Positions 39,804-48,325 of a DNA stretch of 64,000 nt are shown here, one piece after another. Position 1 is the first letter of the stretch. Every line of letters begins with the position of its first letter. The notes under the pieces are model-generated. The model was not told the origin of the DNA. It saw nothing but the letters and a program-made list of their open reading frames with translations, and ran no database searches. Source of the stretch: Streptomyces sp. CA-210063 (GTDB lineage: Bacteria; Actinomycetota; Actinomycetes; Streptomycetales; Streptomycetaceae); contig NZ_CP102512.1 in assembly GCF_024612015.1 (NCBI RefSeq), positions 7,192,001 to 7,256,000 of the forward strand, written 5' to 3'. Made by a program: the position numbers and the translations under genes.

Positions 39804-40485
39804 CACGCTGCTCACTCGTGGTCACGGGCGGGTGCGGGCCGTGGCCCGGGGAGTGCGGCGGACCAAGTCGAAGTTCGGGGCGCGGCTCGAACCCTTCTCG
39901 CATGTGGACGTGCAGTTCTTCGCGCGGGGCAGTGAGCTGATCGGACGCGGGCTGCCCCTGTGCACACAGAGTGAGACCATCGCGCCGTACGGCGGCGGCA
40001 TCGTGAGCGACTACGCCCGCTACACCGCCGGGACGGCCATGCTGGAGACGGCCGAGCGGTTCACGGACCACGAGGGCGAGCCCGCCGTGCAGCAGTATCT
40101 GCTGCTCGTCGGCGGGCTGCGCACCCTCGCCCGCGGCGAGCACGCGCCGCACCTCGTCCTCGACGCCTTCCTGCTGCGCTCGCTCGCCATCAACGGCTAC
40201 GCCCCCAGCTTCGGCGACTGCGCGAAGTGCGGGCTGCCCGGACCGAATCGCTTCTTCTCCGTCGCGGCCGGCGGCTCCGTCTGCGTGGACTGCCGGGTGC
40301 CCGGCAGCGTCGTACCCTCGGCACAGGCCCTGGAACTCCTCGGCGCGCTGCTGACGGGGGACTGGGAGACCGCGGACGCGTGCGAGCCGCGGTATGTGCG
40401 GGAGGGCAGCGGGCTGGTCTCCGCCTACCTGCACTGGCATCTGGAGCGCGGCCTGCGCTCACTTCGGTACGTGGAAAAGTCGTAA
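39736..40485 (+). CDS. recO: DNA repair protein RecO
   Basis: Recombination mediator that loads RecA onto SSB-coated DNA and anneals strands (RecFOR pathway); 249 residues. Seen: N-terminal OB fold starting MSLFRDDGIVLRTQKLGEAD, central helical region, and the zinc-ribbon cysteines CAKCG and CVDC. ATG at 39736 overlaps the stop of the duplicated upstream frame and has no clear ribosome site, so translation likely depends on coupling. Its stop TAA (40483-40485) begins a six-copy tandem array. Upstream of uppS, the usual actinobacterial order. Confidence 0.96.
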   Translation: MSLFRDDGIVLRTQKLGEADRIITLLTRGHGRVRAVARGVRRTKSKFGARLEPFSHVDVQFFARGSELIGRGLPLCTQSETIAPYGGGIVSDYARYTAGTAMLETAERFTDHEGEPAVQQYLLLVGGLRTLARGEHAPHLVLDAFLLRSLAINGYAPSFGDCAKCGLPGPNRFFSVAAGGSVCVDCRVPGSVVPSAQALELLGALLTGDWETADACEPRYVREGSGLVSAYLHWHLERGLRSLRYVEKS

Positions 40486-40581
40486 GCACACAGAGTCGTA
40501 AGCACATCAGAGTCGTCGGCACACAGAGTCAGCCGTCAGCAGTACAGAGTCGTCAGCAGTACAGAGTCGTCAGCAGCACAG
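40478..40581 (+). repeat. 16-21-bp tandem repeats over the recO stop codon
   Basis: Six units of the type AGTCGTAAGCACACAG / AGTCGTCAGCAGTACAG: 40478-40493, 40494-40510, 40511-40526, 40527-40547, 40548-40564, 40565-40581. The first contains the recO TAA. The array fills almost the whole gap to uppS and ends at its Shine-Dalgarno AGGAG. Confidence 0.93.
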
Positions 40582-40597
40582 AGGAGACGAGAAGCAC

Positions 40598-41446
40598 ATG
40601 GTGGTACGCGGGTTCCTCGGGCGTCAGCGCCGCGAGTACAAGGCGCCGACGCCGCATCTGTCCGGCGCCCGCGCGCCCAAGCTGCCCGGCGAGCTGGTCC
40701 CCGAGCACGTGGCGATCGTCATGGACGGGAACGGCCGCTGGGCCAAGGAGCGCGGGCTGCCGCGCACCGAGGGCCACAAGGTCGGCGCCGAGCGTGTGCT
40801 CGACGTCCTCCAGGGCTCCCTCGAGATCGGCGTCCGCAACATCTCCCTCTACGCCTTCTCCACCGAGAACTGGAAGCGCTCGCCCGACGAGGTCCGCTTC
40901 CTCATGAACTTCAACCGCGACTTCATCCGCAAGACCCGCGACCAGCTCGACGAACTCGGCATCCGGGTCCGCTGGGTCGGCCGGATGCCGAAGCTGTGGA
41001 AGTCCGTCGCCAAGGAGCTCCAGGTCGCCCAGGAGCAGACCAAGGGCAACGACCTGCTGACCCTGTACTTCTGCATGAACTACGGCGGCCGCGCCGAGAT
41101 CGCCGACGCGGCGCAGGCCCTCGCCGAGGACATCCGCGCGGGCCGCCTCGACCCCTCCAAGGTCACCGAGAAGACCTTCGCGAAGTACCTCTACTACCCG
41201 GACATGCCGGACGTCGACCTCTTCCTGCGCCCCAGCGGCGAGCAGCGCACCTCCAACTACCTGCTCTGGCAGAGTGCCTACGCCGAGATGGTCTTCCAGG
41301 ACGTGCTGTGGCCGGACTTCGACCGCCGTGACCTGTGGCGGGCGTGCATGGAGTTCGCCTCCCGGGACCGCCGCTTCGGCGGCGCCATCCCGAACGAGGA
41401 ACTGCTGGCGATGGAGGGCCGGATGGAGGGCCGGACGGAGGGCTGA
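40598..41446 (+). CDS. uppS: Isoprenyl (undecaprenyl) diphosphate synthase
   Basis: Cis-prenyltransferase that makes the polyprenyl carrier lipid for cell-wall synthesis; 282 residues. Seen: catalytic Asp43 in [13 protein letters not shown], the [10 protein letters not shown] block, and [20 protein letters not shown] with the diphosphate-binding arginines. ATG at 40598 with AGGAG 11 nt upstream. The last 12 codons are three tandem 12-bp units ([11 protein letters not shown]-stop). The last unit also supplies GGAGGG for the next gene. Confidence 0.96.
   Translation: MVVRGFLGRQRREYKAPTPHLSGARAPKLPGELVPEHVAIVMDGNGRWAKERGLPRTEGHKVGAERVLDVLQGSLEIGVRNISLYAFSTENWKRSPDEVRFLMNFNRDFIRKTRDQLDELGIRVRWVGRMPKLWKSVAKELQVAQEQTKGNDLLTLYFCMNYGGRAEIADAAQALAEDIRAGRLDPSKVTEKTFAKYLYYPDMPDVDLFLRPSGEQRTSNYLLWQSAYAEMVFQDVLWPDFDRRDLWRACMEFASRDRRFGGAIPNEELLAMEGRMEGRTEG
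41411..41446 (+). repeat. 12-bp tandem repeat ending in the uppS stop
   Basis: ATGGAGGGCCGG twice (41411-41434), then ACGGAGGGCTGA (41435-41446). In frame, it adds [11 protein letters not shown] to the C-terminus, and the final unit has mutated into the stop codon. GGAGGG in that unit lies 7 nt before the next start. Confidence 0.92.
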
Positions 41447-41449
41447 CCG

Positions 41450-42004
41450 TTGGCGGAGGCCGGTGCGGAGCGGGTGGAGTCGGCCGGGCCGGTCGACCGG
41501 GTCGAGCTGGTGTACCGGGCGACGGCCGGGGAGTTCCGCGAGGCGCTGCACGCGTCGACGCGGGCCTCGGCGCTCGGGCGGTGGGGCAGGGGGCTGCTGC
41601 TCTTCTCCGGCGGGCTGGGGGTGCTCCTGGCGGCGGTGTCGCTGCTGCTCGGTGCCGCACCCGATCCCAAGGTCCTCGTGATGACGGCCGCGCCGGTACT
41701 CGGCCTGCTGGTGCTCCCGCACCTCCAGGCCCGCCATCTCCACCGCCGGGCGGCGCTGCTCGGCACGCACCACGCCGTGCTGGACCTGTGGGGCGTGACC
41801 GTCCGGCACGACCGGGGCACCGAACACCCGGCCCGCTGGTCACAGGTGTCCCGGTACGCCGAGACCCCGCACACCTTCGTCCTGCTCAGCGGCGGCACCC
41901 ACGCGCCCCGCCTCACCGTGCTGCCCAAGAGGGGCCTGCGGAACCCAGGCGACGCCGACCGGCTCCGCGCCGTCCTCGACCGCGAAGGTCTGACCCGCCT
42001 GTAG
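41450..42004 (+). CDS. YcxB-like membrane protein
   Basis: 184 residues. A short soluble N-terminus (VELVYRATAGEFREALHAST), two membrane helices close together (LLLFSGGLGVLLAAVSLLLG and VLVMTAAPVLGLLVLPHL), then a soluble YcxB-type domain (LDLWGVTVRHDRGTEHPARW, FVLLSGG). Function unknown. TTG start with GGAGGG 7 nt upstream inside the end of uppS; co-transcribed with it. Confidence 0.8.
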   Translation: MAEAGAERVESAGPVDRVELVYRATAGEFREALHASTRASALGRWGRGLLLFSGGLGVLLAAVSLLLGAAPDPKVLVMTAAPVLGLLVLPHLQARHLHRRAALLGTHHAVLDLWGVTVRHDRGTEHPARWSQVSRYAETPHTFVLLSGGTHAPRLTVLPKRGLRNPGDADRLRAVLDREGLTRL

Positions 42005-42014
42005 CGGCAAGGCT

Positions 42015-42102
42015 GCCGACGGGAGATCCGGCCGACGGGAGATCCCGGCCTGCGGGAGATCCGGCCGGCGGGAGATCCGGCCGACGCCCGGCCTACGAGA
42101 TC
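42015..42102 (-). repeat. 16-bp tandem repeats downstream of zur
   Basis: GCCGACGGGAGATCCG-type units at 42015-42030, 42031-42047, 42048-42063 and 42064-42079, a partial unit to 42090, and a decayed unit GCCTACGAGATC (42091-42102) that holds the zur stop (42093-42095). The array separates convergent genes. Confidence 0.88.
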
Positions 42103-42506
42103 TTCGCCGCGCACTCCGCGCAGGTGCCGAAGATCTCCACCGTGTGGGCGACGTTCACGAAGCCGTGTTCCGCGGCGATCGCGTCGGCCCACTTCTCGAC
42201 CGCGGGGCCCTCCACCTCCACGGCCTTGCCGCAGACGCGGCAGACGAGGTGGTGGTGGTGCTCGCCGGTCGAGCAGCGGCGGTACACGGACTCGCCGTCG
42301 GAGGTGCGCAGAACGTCGACCTCGCCCGCGTCGGCGAGGGTCTGCAACGTGCGGTACACGGTGGTGAGCCCGACCGAGTCGCCCTTGTGCTTGAGCATGT
42401 CATGGAGTTCCTGCGCGCTGCGGAACTCGTCGACCTCGTCGAGTGCCGCAGCCACGGCCGCCCGCTGCCGGGTGGAACGACCTCGTACGGGTCCAGCGGT
42501 CGTCAC
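42093..42506 (-). CDS. zur: Zinc uptake regulator Zur (Fur family)
   Basis: 137 residues. N-terminal winged helix (RQRAAVAAALDEVDEFRSAQ onward, LTTVYRTLQTLADAGEVD) and a C-terminal metal/dimer domain with HHHHLVCRVCG and CAEC, giving the structural CxxC pairs. Zn-bound Zur represses zinc importers. It follows znuB on the same strand with a 70-nt gap, so it is probably part of the znuACB-zur unit and controls it through the boxes at 45299-45335. GTG start with GAGGAGG upstream. Confidence 0.93.
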   Translation of the reverse strand: MTTAGPVRGRSTRQRAAVAAALDEVDEFRSAQELHDMLKHKGDSVGLTTVYRTLQTLADAGEVDVLRTSDGESVYRRCSTGEHHHHLVCRVCGKAVEVEGPAVEKWADAIAAEHGFVNVAHTVEIFGTCAECAAKIS

Positions 42507-42576
42507 CGTTGCCTCCTCACGTAGCGGTCTTGCCGGGCCATTGTGCCAGCCCGGACACACCCCGTTCGGACGCCGG

Positions 42577-43521
42577 TCAGCCGGCGGACCCCTCGGCGGA
42601 GGTCCGGCTGGCCGGAACCGTATCCCTGATCACCCCCGCCCCGGCCTCCTCACCGGACTTCGGAATCACGCATACCGCCGGGTCGCCGGCCGCCGGCTCC
42701 ATCGCCTTCGCACGCCGCCTGGCCAGGGGTGTGGCCAGTGCGGTGAGCACCATGAACGCGGCGATGGCGAGCAGCACGATCGTCGCGCCGGGCGGTACGT
42801 CCTGGTAGTACGACGTGACGGTGCCGCCGATCGTCACGGACACCCCGATGGCCACGGCGATCGCGAACGTCGCCGCGAAACTGCGGGTGAGCTGCTGCGC
42901 CGCGGCGACCGGGACGACCATCAGCGCGGACACCAGCAGCAGGCCGACGACGCGCATGGCGACCGTCACGGTCACCGCCGCCGTGACCGCCGTCAGCAGG
43001 TTCAGCGCCCGCACCGGCAGGCCGGTGACCCGGGCGAACTCCTCGTCCTGGCTGACCGCGAACAGCTGCCGCCGCAGCGCCAGCGTCATCACGATCACGA
43101 ACGCGGCCAGGACGCAGATCGCGGTGATGTCCTCCTGCGACACGGTCGAGAGCGAGCCGAAGAGGAACGACATCAGATTGGCGTTGGTGCCGCCGGGCGC
43201 GAGGTTGATGAGCATCACACCGCCCGCCATGCCGCCGTAGAAGAGCATGGCGAGCGCGATGTCGCCGCGCGTCCTGCCGTACCAGCGGATCAGTTCCATC
43301 AGGACGGCGCCCACCACGGACACCAGCGTCGCCATCCACACCGGCGACCAGGAGAGCATGAAGCCGAGGCCCACGCCGGTCATCGCGACATGGCCGATGC
43401 CGTCGCCCATGAGGGCCTGGCGGCGCTGGACGAGGTAGATACCGATCGCGGGGGCGGTGATGCCGACGAGGACGGCGGCGAGCAGGGCCCGCTGCATGAA
43501 GGCGTAGTTGAGGATTTCCAT
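42577..43521 (-). CDS. znuB: Zinc ABC transporter permease
   Basis: 314 residues, ABC-3 family permease with eight or nine helices: LLAAVLVGITAPAIGIYLVQ at the start, GDGIGHVAMTGVGLGF, and VTSYYQDVPPGATIVLLA. It forms the channel for zinc. Preceded by znuC (13 nt) and followed by zur. Confidence 0.94.
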   Translation of the reverse strand: MEILNYAFMQRALLAAVLVGITAPAIGIYLVQRRQALMGDGIGHVAMTGVGLGFMLSWSPVWMATLVSVVGAVLMELIRWYGRTRGDIALAMLFYGGMAGGVMLINLAPGGTNANLMSFLFGSLSTVSQEDITAICVLAAFVIVMTLALRRQLFAVSQDEEFARVTGLPVRALNLLTAVTAAVTVTVAMRVVGLLLVSALMVVPVAAAQQLTRSFAATFAIAVAIGVSVTIGGTVTSYYQDVPPGATIVLLAIAAFMVLTALATPLARRRAKAMEPAAGDPAVCVIPKSGEEAGAGVIRDTVPASRTSAEGSAG

Positions 43522-43534
43522 CGCGAATGCCTTC

Positions 43535-44302
43535 TCAGCTCAGCAGGCCCGTACGGACCGGCTCCGTGCCCGGTGCCGCGTGCGGGTGGACATGGTCGTG
43601 GCCGGGCAGCGCGTGCTGGCCGACCGCCTTCGGGGGCGGGCCGTCGTGGGTGACGCAGCCGTCGCGGAGCACCACCGCGCGGTCGATCAGCGGCTCCAGC
43701 GGGCCCAGTTCATGGAGGACCAACAGCACGGTCGTCCCCTTCGCGACCTGCTCGCGCAGGGTCGCGGCCAGCACCTCCTGGCTGGCCAGGTCGACGCCCG
43801 CCATCGGCTCGTCCATGATCAGCAGCTCGGGTTCGCAGGCGAGGGCACGGGCGATGAGGACGCGCTGGTGCTGGCCGCCGGAGAGGGCGTTCACCGAGTC
43901 CTTGGCGCGGTCCGCCATGCCGACCAGGTCGATGGCCCGTCGTACGGCCTCGCGGTCCGCCCTGCCGAGGATGCCGAAGCGGGCGCGGGAGAGCCGGCCG
44001 GACGTCACGACCTCGGTGACGGTCGCCGGGACGCCGCCCGCCGCGGTCGTGCGCTGCGGCACGTACCCGAGCCGCCGCCAGTCGCGGAAGCGGCGCCGCG
44101 GGGTGCCGAACAGCTCGATCTCGCCGTCGCTGACCGGCACCTGGCCGATCACCGTGCGTACGGCGGTGGACTTGCCGGAGCCGTTGGCGCCGAGCAACGC
44201 GACGACCTCACCGCGGTGCACGGTGAGGTCGATGCCGCGCAGGACCGTGCGCGAGCCCAGTTCGGCGCGTACCCCGCGCAGCGATATGACGGGCTCGCTC
44301 AT
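43535..44302 (-). CDS. znuC: Zinc ABC transporter ATPase
   Basis: 255 residues. Walker A GANGSGKST, signature LSGGQHQRV, Walker B LLIMDEPMAGVD, switch His in LVLHELG. The C-terminal tail is histidine-rich (GHDHVHPHA), which may bind zinc as a local sensor. It lies between znuA (19 nt) and znuB. Confidence 0.95.
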   Translation of the reverse strand: MSEPVISLRGVRAELGSRTVLRGIDLTVHRGEVVALLGANGSGKSTAVRTVIGQVPVSDGEIELFGTPRRRFRDWRRLGYVPQRTTAAGGVPATVTEVVTSGRLSRARFGILGRADREAVRRAIDLVGMADRAKDSVNALSGGQHQRVLIARALACEPELLIMDEPMAGVDLASQEVLAATLREQVAKGTTVLLVLHELGPLEPLIDRAVVLRDGCVTHDGPPPKAVGQHALPGHDHVHPHAAPGTEPVRTGLLS

Positions 44303-44321
44303 GGTCGGGTCCTCCGGATGA

Positions 44322-45299
44322 TCACTTGGCTCCCAGGGCCGTCTGGAGCGCCTTGAGGTTGGCTTCCTGGACCGAGAAGTAGTCCTTGCCGCGGGACTTC
44401 TCGGTGATGCCCTCGATCGGGTCGAGGACGTCCGTCTTCAGCCCGGCGTCGGCGGCGATGGTCTTCGCGGTCTTGTCACTGACGAGTGTCTCGTAGAACA
44501 CCGTGGTGACGCCGTCGGCCTTCGCCATCTTCTCAAGTTCCTTCACCCGCGCCGCACTCGGCTCGGACTCGGGGTCGAGGCCGGAGATGGCCTCCTCGGT
44601 GAGGCCGTAGCGCTCGGCGAGGTAGCCGAAGGCGGCGTGGGTGGTGATGAAGACCTTGGTCTTCGTGTTCTTCAGGCCGCTCTCGAACTGGCCGTCGAGC
44701 GCGCCCAGCTTCTCGACCAGGGCCTCGGTGTTGGTCTTGTAGGTGTCCGCGTGGTCCGGGTCGGCCTTTTCGAGGGCGGCGCCGACGCCCTTGGCGACCT
44801 CGGCGTACTTCACGGGGTCGAGCCAGATGTGGGGGTCCTTGCCGGACTCCTCGTGGCCGTGCTCGTCCTCCGCGGGCTCGTCGTCGTGCTCCTCGGCGTG
44901 GCCGCCGACCTCGGTGCCGTGCTCCTCCAGGGAGGTCAGCGTGGCGGCGTCGATCTTCGTCTTGATCTCGGACTGGTCGACGGCGTCGTCGACGGAGGGC
45001 TGCAGGCCCTTGAGATAGACCACCGCGTCCGACTCCTGGAGCTGCGCGGTCTGCTTGGCGCTGATCTCCAGGTCGTGCGGCTCCTGGCCGGGCTCGGTCA
45101 GACTGGTGACGTTCACGTACTTCCCGCCGATCTGCTCGGCGAGGAAGGCCATCGGATAGAACGACGCGACGACGTCGAACTTGTCCGTGTTGCCCGCGGC
45201 GGCGCTGTCGTTCGAACATGCCGAGAGAGTGGTGAGGCCGATGGCGGCGGCCGCGGTCGCCGCCGCGGGTATCAGGAGTCGTCGTCTTACTACGTTCAT
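44322..45299 (-). CDS. znuA: Zinc-binding lipoprotein of ABC transporter
   Basis: 325 residues. Signal with lipobox LSACS after RRRLLIPAAATAAAAIGLTT. Mature protein of the cluster A-I metal-binding type: YPMAFLAEQIGG, a His/Asp/Glu-rich loop (GHAEEHDDEPAEDEHGHEE) that traps zinc, DPHIWLDP with a zinc His, and TTHAAFGYLAERYGL with the third His. The start is uncertain: ATG 45299 fits the usual length; in-frame ATGs at 45308 and 45314 exist. The start region overlaps a Zur-box-like palindrome. Confidence 0.93.
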   Translation of the reverse strand: MNVVRRRLLIPAAATAAAAIGLTTLSACSNDSAAAGNTDKFDVVASFYPMAFLAEQIGGKYVNVTSLTEPGQEPHDLEISAKQTAQLQESDAVVYLKGLQPSVDDAVDQSEIKTKIDAATLTSLEEHGTEVGGHAEEHDDEPAEDEHGHEESGKDPHIWLDPVKYAEVAKGVGAALEKADPDHADTYKTNTEALVEKLGALDGQFESGLKNTKTKVFITTHAAFGYLAERYGLTEEAISGLDPESEPSAARVKELEKMAKADGVTTVFYETLVSDKTAKTIAADAGLKTDVLDPIEGITEKSRGKDYFSVQEANLKALQTALGAK

Positions 45300-45335
45300 G
45301 ACAGTCATTTTCATCTTATCTGGAAACGATTGTCA
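45299..45335. promoter_or_regulatory. Two Zur-box-like palindromes before znuA
   Basis: TGGAAACGATTGTCA (45321-45335) and TGACAGTCATTTTCA (45299-45313), spaced 22 bp centre to centre, about two helical turns. Both resemble the actinobacterial Zur box, a 7-1-7 palindrome of TGAAAAT-like arms. They lie right at the znuA start, where bound Zur would block transcription. Confidence 0.75.
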
Positions 45336-45527
45336 ACAAGCCTGTTGGTAAGCCCTGGGTAAGTCCCGGGTAGGGCCTTTGTCCGGCTCTCGCCCGTCTC
45401 CTTCCCCGAACCGATTTGATTGGAGGGCAGGCCGCGCCGGTAACCTGAAGCATTCGCTCTGAAGCGCATCCGCTTCCCTCCAGGAGCGCACCGCTTCGTC
45501 GCCCGTCGTCGTAATGAAGAGAGCACC

Positions 45528-46910
45528 GTGGCCGCCGACAAGATCGACACCATCGTCAGCCTGAGCAAGCGCCGTGGCTTCGTATTCCCGTGCAGCGAGA
45601 TCTACGGCGGTCAGCGTGCCGCCTGGGACTACGGACCGCTGGGTGTCGAGCTCAAGGAGAACCTCAAGCGCCAGTGGTGGCGCTACATGGTGACGTCGCG
45701 CGAGGACGTGGTCGGTATCGACTCGTCCGTCATCCTGGCCCCCGAGGTCTGGGTCGCCTCCGGCCACGTCGCCACCTTCTCCGACCCGCTCACCGAGTGC
45801 ACCTCCTGCCACAAGCGGTTCCGCGCGGACCACCTGGAAGAGGCGTACGAGGCGAAGAAGGGCCGCCTGCCGGAGAACGGCCTCGCGGACGTCAACTGCC
45901 CCAACTGTGGCACCAAGGGCCAGTTCACCGAGCCCAAGCAGTTCTCGGGTCTGCTCTCCACCCACCTCGGCCCCACGCAGGACACCGGCTCCATCGCCTA
46001 CCTGCGGCCCGAGACCGCCCAGGGCATCTTCACCAACTTCGCCCAGGTGCAGACCACCTCGCGCAAGAAGCCCCCGTTCGGCATCGCGCAGATGGGCAAG
46101 TCCTTCCGCAACGAGATCACGCCCGGCAACTTCATCTTCCGTACCCGCGAGTTCGAGCAGATGGAGATGGAGTTCTTCGTCAAGCCGGGCGAGGACGAGA
46201 AGTGGCAGGAGTACTGGATGCAGGAGCGGTGGAACTGGTACACCGGCCTGGGTCTGCGCGAGGAGAACATGCGCTGGTACGACCACCCGAAGGAGAAGCT
46301 CTCCCACTACTCCAAGCGGACCGCCGACATCGAGTACCGCTTCCAGTTCGGCGGCAACGAGTGGGGTGAGCTGGAGGGCGTCGCCAACCGCACGGACTAC
46401 GACCTCACCGCGCACTCCAAGGCCTCCGGCCAGGACCTCTTCTACTTCGACCAGGAGGCCGGCGAGCGCTACACCCCGTACGTCATCGAGCCCGCCGCCG
46501 GTGTCGGCCGCACCATGCTGGCGTTCCTCCTCGATGCTTACACCGAGGACGAGGCGCCCAACGCCAAGGGCAAGCTGGAGAAGCGGACGGTGCTGCGTCT
46601 CGACCACCGGATCGCCCCGGTGAAGGTCGCGGTGCTGCCGCTGTCGCGCAACCCCGAGCTGTCCCCGAAGGCGAAGGGGCTCGCGACGGCGCTGCGGCAG
46701 AACTGGAACATCGAGTTCGACGACGCGGGGGCGATCGGTCGCCGGTACCGGCGCCAGGACGAGATCGGTACGCCGTACTGCGTGACGGTCGACTTCGACA
46801 CGCTCGACGACAATGCGGTGACCGTGCGTGAGCGGGACTCGATGAAGCAGGAGCGGGTGTCTCTGGACCAGATCGAGGGGTACCTCGCTGGGCGGTTGGT
46901 TGGCGCCTGA
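45528..46910 (+). CDS. glyS: Glycyl-tRNA synthetase
   Basis: Class II synthetase, alpha2 type, 460 residues. Seen: [20 protein letters not shown], motif 2 [21 protein letters not shown] in part, the zinc-like Cys pairs CTSCHKRF and CPNCGTKG, motif 3 [13 protein letters not shown], and an anticodon-binding C-terminal domain ([13 protein letters not shown]). GTG start at 45528. Divergent from the zinc operon. Confidence 0.97.
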   Translation: MAADKIDTIVSLSKRRGFVFPCSEIYGGQRAAWDYGPLGVELKENLKRQWWRYMVTSREDVVGIDSSVILAPEVWVASGHVATFSDPLTECTSCHKRFRADHLEEAYEAKKGRLPENGLADVNCPNCGTKGQFTEPKQFSGLLSTHLGPTQDTGSIAYLRPETAQGIFTNFAQVQTTSRKKPPFGIAQMGKSFRNEITPGNFIFRTREFEQMEMEFFVKPGEDEKWQEYWMQERWNWYTGLGLREENMRWYDHPKEKLSHYSKRTADIEYRFQFGGNEWGELEGVANRTDYDLTAHSKASGQDLFYFDQEAGERYTPYVIEPAAGVGRTMLAFLLDAYTEDEAPNAKGKLEKRTVLRLDHRIAPVKVAVLPLSRNPELSPKAKGLATALRQNWNIEFDDAGAIGRRYRRQDEIGTPYCVTVDFDTLDDNAVTVRERDSMKQERVSLDQIEGYLAGRLVGA

Positions 46911-46952
46911 GCGTCTGCCTGGCTTGTGTGAGGGAGCGGCCGCGGGTTGTTC

Positions 46953-47003
46953 GTGGCTGGTCGCGCAGTTCCCCGCGCCCCTGACGGGGCCGGGGAACTC
47001 GGC
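46953..47003. repeat. Dispersed palindromic repeat, copy F
   Basis: Left arm with exact core GCGCAGTTCCCCGCGCCCCT; the right arm is truncated (GGGGCCGGGGAACTCGGCG). It lies between the convergent ends of glyS and the endonuclease-family gene and can fold as a terminator. Confidence 0.85.
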
Positions 47004-47005
47004 GT

Positions 47006-48121
47006 TTACAGGGCCAGGTCGGCGAACAGGGCCGCGTGGTCCGAGGCCTGGTTGGTTTTTGAGGTGACCGTGGGGAAGGACTGGAAGGTGTTGGGGGCCC
47101 AGATGCCCCGGCGCTCCACGCCCACGTCGGTCACCAGGTCCCACAACTGCGGGCTGAACATGAGGTAGTCGAGCTTCTGCTCGTCGCGTTTGCCGGTGCC
47201 GTGGGTGCCCGGGGGGTTGATCCCGTAGCTCTCGTGGGTCATGGCCTCGCGGAGGCCGGCGTCGAGGAGGAGCTTGATGGGGGGACTGGCGAGTGTGTCG
47301 TTGAGGTCGCCGGCGACGATGACGCGGGGAGAGCGTTCGAGGGCGTCCTCGTAGATCTCCTTGACCCGCTCGGCCTGGGCCTTGCGGCGTTTGTCGTTCT
47401 CGGAGGCGTTGCCGAAGCCCTTGCTCTTGAAGTGGTTGCCGAGGATCCACAGGGGCTCGCCGGCGACGTCGATCTCGAACTCGGGGCAGTCCCGGCTGAA
47501 CACCCGGGTCCCGGACGCGCCCAGGTCGAAGATGTGCGACCGCACGGACGTGATGGGGAACCGGCTGAGGATGCCCACGTCGATGCCACGGCTGTCGTTG
47601 CCGTCGACGAGCAGGTTGAACGGATACGGCTCGTGCCCCACCGCCCCGCCCAGCACCTGGGTGTTGAAGCGGTCCAGGGTGAGCCGGTCCTCGACCTCGA
47701 CCGTGAGCAGGATGTCCGCGTTCACCTCGGCTATCACCCGTGCGGTGTTCTCCACCGCGTCCCAGCGGATGTCGTCGCGCACCATCTCGGCCCAGCCCGA
47801 CCACTTCGACCGCCCCTTGGCGACGATCTTGACGGCCGGACTTCCTGTCGGGGGCACCGTGTAGAGCTTCGCGCCGCCGCGGGGCTGGTTGACGAAGAAC
47901 GGGCGGCGGCTGTCCGCGGCCGAGTTGTGCGCGTCGTGCTTCACGATCAGCTCGGCGATCCGCTCCTTGTCCGCCTCCTGGTAGATCTCCTTGCCCAGGA
48001 GACCGACCAGCTCGTTGAAGTCGTCCAGGATCTCCTTGCGCCGCTCCGCGTCATCGAGGCCGAACACCGTGGGCCGACGGAAGAGGTTCTCGGCGTTGAA
48101 CGTGGCGATACGGATGGTCAT
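47006..48121 (-). CDS. Endonuclease/exonuclease/phosphatase family protein
   Basis: 371 residues of the DNase I-like fold. Seen: IATFNAENL at the N-terminus (catalytic Asn/Glu), DILLTVEVED, ILGNHFKSKG, VIVAGDLNDT (catalytic Asp/Asn pair), and the closing SDHAALF with the catalytic His. No signal peptide. It could cut nucleic acids or act as a phosphodiesterase on nucleotides or lipids; not decidable. ATG start 4 nt after AGGAGG. Confidence 0.92.
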   Translation of the reverse strand: MTIRIATFNAENLFRRPTVFGLDDAERRKEILDDFNELVGLLGKEIYQEADKERIAELIVKHDAHNSAADSRRPFFVNQPRGGAKLYTVPPTGSPAVKIVAKGRSKWSGWAEMVRDDIRWDAVENTARVIAEVNADILLTVEVEDRLTLDRFNTQVLGGAVGHEPYPFNLLVDGNDSRGIDVGILSRFPITSVRSHIFDLGASGTRVFSRDCPEFEIDVAGEPLWILGNHFKSKGFGNASENDKRRKAQAERVKEIYEDALERSPRVIVAGDLNDTLASPPIKLLLDAGLREAMTHESYGINPPGTHGTGKRDEQKLDYLMFSPQLWDLVTDVGVERRGIWAPNTFQSFPTVTSKTNQASDHAALFADLAL

Positions 48122-48325
48122 GTGCCCTCCTGGTGCCGCGAGGCCGGTGACAGGCACCTCGAATTCTCCGAGAGGGGACGAATGGTGTCCAACGGAAGGG
48201 CGGGGAAACTTCCGTAGTTCCCGGAAAATTCGCGTACGACCCACCAATCCGCCCCTGCCCCCTGTTCCGAAGGAGAGGGCATACGGCCCGCACGGGGCGG
48301 GTCGCGCATCTTCACGGGGGCGTAC

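Noticed and set aside
40478..40581. CRISPR-like array
   Set aside because: Units are contiguous with no spacers, and no cas genes are present. It is a plain tandem repeat.
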